Assembly (NCBI GenBank): GCA_024638545.1
Contig: JAHEKD010000060.1
Span: 1 to 9,104 of the forward strand
Direction of reading: 5' to 3'
Origin: Gammaproteobacteria bacterium
Lineage (GTDB): Bacteria; Pseudomonadota; Gammaproteobacteria; Arenicellales; JAHEKD01
Length of the DNA: 9,104 bases
Shown here: piece by piece, positions 6,800 to 9,104 of the stretch
Numbering within the stretch: the stretch's first letter is position 1
Layout: each line of letters opens with the position of its first letter
Made by a program: the position numbers and the translations under genes
Notes under the pieces: model-generated
The model's database searches: none
Seen by the model: only the letters and a program-made list of their open reading frames with translations
What the model was told of the DNA's origin: nothing

Positions 6800-8251
6800 A
6801 TGTCATCTGTCATTGTTCATAACAATATGCGACCTGAATACGATATGGTTTTAATTGATATCGCTGACTATGTTTTGAACTACAAAGTCAAGAGTCGAAC
6901 TTCGCTGAATACGGCTAGGTATGCACTGATGGATACGATTGGTTGCGGTCTGCTGGCACTAGACTATCCGGCCTGCACAAAAATGCTTGGTCCTGTCGTA
7001 CCCGGCGTGCAGATGCCCGGGGGTACGCCCGTGCCGGGAACGGCTTATGAACTGGATCCGGTTCAGGCGGCCTTAAATATTGGCACCATGATCCGCTGGC
7101 TGGATTTTAATGACACCTGGCTGGCGGCCGAGTGGGGCCATCCCTCGGATAATCTTGGCGCTGTGCTTGCTGTGGCAGACTATGTTTCACGCCGGAATGT
7201 TCGAAGCGGTGAAAAACCGCTGACTATGCGTGCGGTGCTCGAAGCAATGATTAAAGCGCATGAAATACAGGGTGTAATTGCACTTGAAAATTCATTCAAC
7301 CGTGTCGGACTGGATCACGTCGTGCTTGTTCGGATTGCCTCGACTGCTGTCGCGGCCAAGATTCTTGGCTGCACACGCGAAGAAGTTATCAATGCTGTCT
7401 CTCATGCATGGATCGATGGCAGTGCGCTCAGAACCTATCGCCATGCGCCAAACACCGGTTCAAGGAAGAGTTGGGCTGCCGGGGATGCAACCAGCCGCGG
7501 CGTTAAACTCGCACTGATAGCCCTGAAAGGTGAAATGGGTTATCCATCGGCTATAACGGCACAAGGATGGGGTTTTCAGGACGTTCTGTTTGCAGGAAAG
7601 CGCCTTGAAATCAATCAACCCTACAACACTTATGTAATGGATAATGTGTTATTCAAGCTCTCATTTCCAGCTGAATTCCATGCACAAACAGCAGTTGAAG
7701 CTGCAATCACCCTGCACCCGGACGTCAGCAACAAACTCGACAAAATCAGTCGTATAGAAATTGAAACCCAGGAAGCCGGTATACGCATTATTGATAAACA
7801 GGGCCCGCTTGATAATCCTGCCGATCGGGATCACTGTATTCAGTACATGGTCGCAGTAGCGTTGATAAAAGGCTCACTTCATGCGAATGATTATGAGGAT
7901 AAAGCCGCCGTTGATCCACGAATCGACGCGCTAAGGAACAAGATGATTGTGACTGAGAATAAAAAGTTCAGTACAGATTATCTGGATCCAAAGAAACGCT
8001 CAATTGGAAACAGTGTGCAGGTATTCTTCAAGGATGGTGCAAAAACCAGGCGAATTGCGGTTCATTATCCTATTGGTCACAGGCGCAGAAGAAAAGAGGC
8101 AATTCCTGTTTTAATTGAAAAGTTCAAACGAAACCTGGCAACACGGCTATCCCGCAAGCAGTGTGGGATAATAGAACAACTTTGTGCTTCGCAAGGTGAG
8201 CTAGAAAAAACTGCCGTTAACGAGTTTCTTGATTTGTTTCGTTTACCCTAG
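6800..8251 (+). CDS. prpD: 2-methylcitrate dehydratase PrpD
   Basis: MmgE/PrpD-family cytoplasmic enzyme that dehydrates 2-methylcitrate to cis-2-methylaconitate in the methylcitrate cycle of propionate breakdown, without needing an iron-sulfur cluster. The 483 residues match E. coli PrpD in length and along the sequence, with the most conserved blocks at 99-120 ([20 protein letters not shown]), 152-158 (KAHEIQG), 214-233 ([20 protein letters not shown]), 288-302 ([15 protein letters not shown]), [13 protein letters not shown] near 345 and PIGHRRRR near the C-terminus. The protein ends in NEFLDLF, like the E. coli end, so it is not truncated. prpE lies 391 bases upstream. prpB, prpC, acnD and prpF are not in the window, so this is not the usual prpBCDE operon. 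Transcription as a separate unit is likely from the gap length. Family and function are confident; activity on citrate as well is possible, as in E. coli. Confidence 0.95.
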   Translation: MSSVIVHNNMRPEYDMVLIDIADYVLNYKVKSRTSLNTARYALMDTIGCGLLALDYPACTKMLGPVVPGVQMPGGTPVPGTAYELDPVQAALNIGTMIRWLDFNDTWLAAEWGHPSDNLGAVLAVADYVSRRNVRSGEKPLTMRAVLEAMIKAHEIQGVIALENSFNRVGLDHVVLVRIASTAVAAKILGCTREEVINAVSHAWIDGSALRTYRHAPNTGSRKSWAAGDATSRGVKLALIALKGEMGYPSAITAQGWGFQDVLFAGKRLEINQPYNTYVMDNVLFKLSFPAEFHAQTAVEAAITLHPDVSNKLDKISRIEIETQEAGIRIIDKQGPLDNPADRDHCIQYMVAVALIKGSLHANDYEDKAAVDPRIDALRNKMIVTENKKFSTDYLDPKKRSIGNSVQVFFKDGAKTRRIAVHYPIGHRRRRKEAIPVLIEKFKRNLATRLSRKQCGIIEQLCASQGELEKTAVNEFLDLFRLP

Positions 8252-8274
8252 CAATCGGGGCCGGCATCATCTGG

Positions 8275-8459
8275 ATGCGTAAAGCAGACGCTGGAGCACA
8301 CAGATCAGCGCTGACTAAGGTAATGAATCGCCGATTGGCGGTCCGGGGTTTTGACCACAAACCACGCCTGTTCATTTCGCATAAGGGTGAGCTGTGATGC
8401 GCGTTCTGATAACAGAAGAATGCCTGGTTCAGTGCTTGCCTTTATTCAACCCTGATTGA
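8275..8459 (+). other. Two tiny overlapping frames (40 and 20 codons), doubtful
   Basis: Frame A runs from ATG 8275 to TGA 8395-8397 and encodes 40 residues that are basic and without a recognised motif. Frame B starts at ATG 8397, overlapping the stop of A as TGATG, and ends at 8459 after 20 residues. AAGG at 8383-8386 within AAGGGTGAG lies 10 bases before frame B. The stop-start overlap and ribosome-site-like sequence are what coupled genes show, but frames this short are expected by chance and B runs into the -35 of the next promoter. I recognise neither product. Confidence 0.15.
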
Positions 8460-8484
8460 TGTATTTCAATTCCATGAATATAAT
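8456..8484 (+). promoter_or_regulatory. Sigma-70-type promoter of the GDSL hydrolase gene
   Basis: TTGATG at 8456-8461 (-35, four of six consensus bases) and a perfect TATAAT at 8479-8484 (-10) are separated by exactly 17 bases. The expected transcription start is near 8490-8492, leaving a leader of about 80 bases before the ATG at 8571. This is the best promoter in the window. Confidence 0.65.
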
Positions 8485-8489
8485 GTACT

Positions 8490-8507
8490 TTGACAATTGG
8501 CTGTCAA
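8490..8507. promoter_or_regulatory. Operator-like dyad TTGACA-N6-TGTCAA at the transcription start
   Basis: Two perfect 6-base arms are separated by ATTGGC. The dyad begins 5 bases after the -10 element, so it covers the predicted start site, a classic position for a repressor. As RNA it would form a 6-bp hairpin at the very 5' end of the message and might instead act on stability. TTGACA also equals the -35 consensus, but no suitable -10 lies 16-18 bases downstream of it. The binding protein cannot be named from the sequence. Confidence 0.45.
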
Positions 8508-8513
8508 TATATA

Positions 8514-8565
8514 GGGAAAAACCCCTGCATATTGATTTCGAGTGAATAGTTCTAACCGGCGGGGT
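8514..8565 (+). promoter_or_regulatory. Leader that may fold over the hydrolase ribosome site
   Basis: ACCCC-t-GC at 8521-8528 can pair with GC-GGGGT at 8559-8565, seven pairs with one bulged base, which would hide the GGGG ribosome site. A competing small hairpin GGG-AAAAA-CCC at 8514-8524 uses the same C's and would free it. Two exclusive folds suggest translational control, but the stems are short and no known riboswitch is recognised. Confidence 0.25.
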
Positions 8566-8570
8566 CTATC

Positions 8571-9104
8571 ATGTATTACGTGTTAAAAAGCGCTCTGGCA
8601 ATGCTGTGCCTGATTTTTATTACATTTGCACAGGCAGACATCAAATTTGAAAAACTCTTCGTGCTGGGTGACAGTTTGTCCGACCAAAACAATCTGGCAT
8701 CTACCGGCCAGGTTCCGTTCCTCTCTGGCCCCCCTTACGCAGGTGGGCGGTTTACTAACGGACCGGTCGCGGTAGAATTACTGGCGGATAGTCTCGGTCT
8801 CGAGCTGAAGCCGTCATTACATCTGATTCAGCAATTCACGGGTACAAATTTTGCTGTTGCAGGTGCCAGGGCGGGCGGACAGGAACCGATAGACCTGACG
8901 ACACAGCTAGGTGCCCTGTTATCGCTCAACCCCGGTGGTTTTTCTGATCGGGATCTTTTTATCCTGTTTTTTGGGGGTAATGATATACGCGGTACCCGAT
9001 CAATTGTTTCAAACAAGGCCGCTTTCCCGATTTTACTTGAAGCCGCCGAAAAGGTTGTTCAGGCTGCCGGGGTCTTAATTAGTTACGGCGCTAAAAATAT
9101 TATG
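8571..9104 (+). CDS. Secreted GDSL/SGNH-family esterase or lipase, 3' end cut by the window edge
   Basis: An exported serine hydrolase of the GDSL type (phospholipase/lecithinase/haemolysin-like); the substrate is probably an acyl ester such as a lipid. The 178 visible residues begin with a signal peptide (K6, hydrophobic stretch about 7-18, A-x-A cleavage likely after A22). Block I FVLGDSLSD is at 30-38 with nucleophile S35, a block II-type glycine is G98 in NFAVAGARAG, and block III is GGND at 135-138 with N137 as oxyanion residue. Block V with the catalytic Asp and His lies beyond the edge. PYAGGRFTNGPVAVE at 55-69 is typical of this family. The start is the first ATG after an in-frame TAA at 8553; a weak ribosome site, GGGG at 8561-8564, precedes it by 6 bases. 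No stop occurs before 9104. It appears to be a separate transcription unit from prpD, with its own promoter and dyad. Confidence 0.88.
   Translation, partial: MYYVLKSALAMLCLIFITFAQADIKFEKLFVLGDSLSDQNNLASTGQVPFLSGPPYAGGRFTNGPVAVELLADSLGLELKPSLHLIQQFTGTNFAVAGARAGGQEPIDLTTQLGALLSLNPGGFSDRDLFILFFGGNDIRGTRSIVSNKAAFPILLEAAEKVVQAAGVLISYGAKNIM

Larger units (their letters stand above)
8252..8570. other. 319-bp gap between prpD and the GDSL hydrolase gene
   Basis: The first 200 bases hold no recognised gene. A 5-bp hairpin GCATC-ATCTG-GATGC at 8264-8278 comes just after the prpD stop, and CGCC-GATT-GGCG is at 8329-8340; neither has a T-run. Two very short plus-strand frames overlap as TGATG at 8395-8399 (see their entry). 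The last 115 bases turn AT-rich and hold a strong promoter, an operator-like dyad and a leader that can fold over the ribosome site of the hydrolase gene. These are listed separately. Confidence 0.5.

Noticed and set aside
8490..8515. A promoter using TTGACA at 8490 as -35
   Set aside because: The nearest TATA-like hexamers are 12-14 bases downstream, too close. The TTGATG/TATAAT pair just upstream has ideal spacing, so the TTGACA is better read as an arm of the dyad.
8828..9016. Minus-strand 62-codon frame near the right edge
   Set aside because: It is antisense to the GDSL hydrolase reading frame, which carries the signal peptide and blocks I and III.

Overview
This window looks like ordinary chromosomal DNA from a gammaproteobacterium. 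The proteins at both ends of the Dpp block and the PrpD protein align almost residue for residue with my memory of the Escherichia coli families, including lengths, intergenic spacing and gene order. Base composition is moderate, with AT-rich promoter regions. I see no insertion sequence, phage gene, CRISPR array, tRNA or rRNA, and nothing that clearly qualifies as a new multi-gene system.

Layout. (1) Positions 1-2784 (+) hold the 3' part of a dipeptide ABC transporter operon: dppC (5' end cut by the window edge), dppD and dppF, separated by 2 bases and then by a 4-base ATGA overlap. (2) Positions 2849-4246 (-) hold a convergent gene for a PBP4-type D-Ala-D-Ala carboxypeptidase/endopeptidase (dacB). 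Its signal peptide seems to begin upstream of the first usable GTG/ATG. (3) A 257-bp divergent promoter region leads to positions 4504-6408 (+), a propionyl-CoA synthetase (prpE) whose sequence resembles the ACSS3 type more than E. coli PrpE. (4) A 391-bp gap holds a hairpin and possibly a decayed reading frame. (5) Positions 6800-8251 (+) encode 2-methylcitrate dehydratase (prpD), full length. (6) A 319-bp gap holds two tiny overlapping reading frames and then a well-formed promoter whose predicted transcription start lies on a TTGACA-N6-TGTCAA dyad. (7) Positions 8571-9104 (+) hold the 5' part of a secreted GDSL/SGNH esterase, which runs off the right edge.

How the genes fit together. The Dpp proteins would import di- and tripeptides (in some bacteria also haem or cell-wall peptides). 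The neighbouring DacB trims peptidoglycan peptides in the periplasm, so a functional link through peptide recycling is conceivable but not shown. PrpE activates propionate to propionyl-CoA, and PrpD carries out the dehydration step of the methylcitrate cycle. The synthase (prpC) and lyase (prpB) are not in the window, so the pathway must be completed from elsewhere or by other enzymes. The GDSL hydrolase seems to have its own promoter and is probably an independent, possibly repressor-controlled, secreted enzyme.
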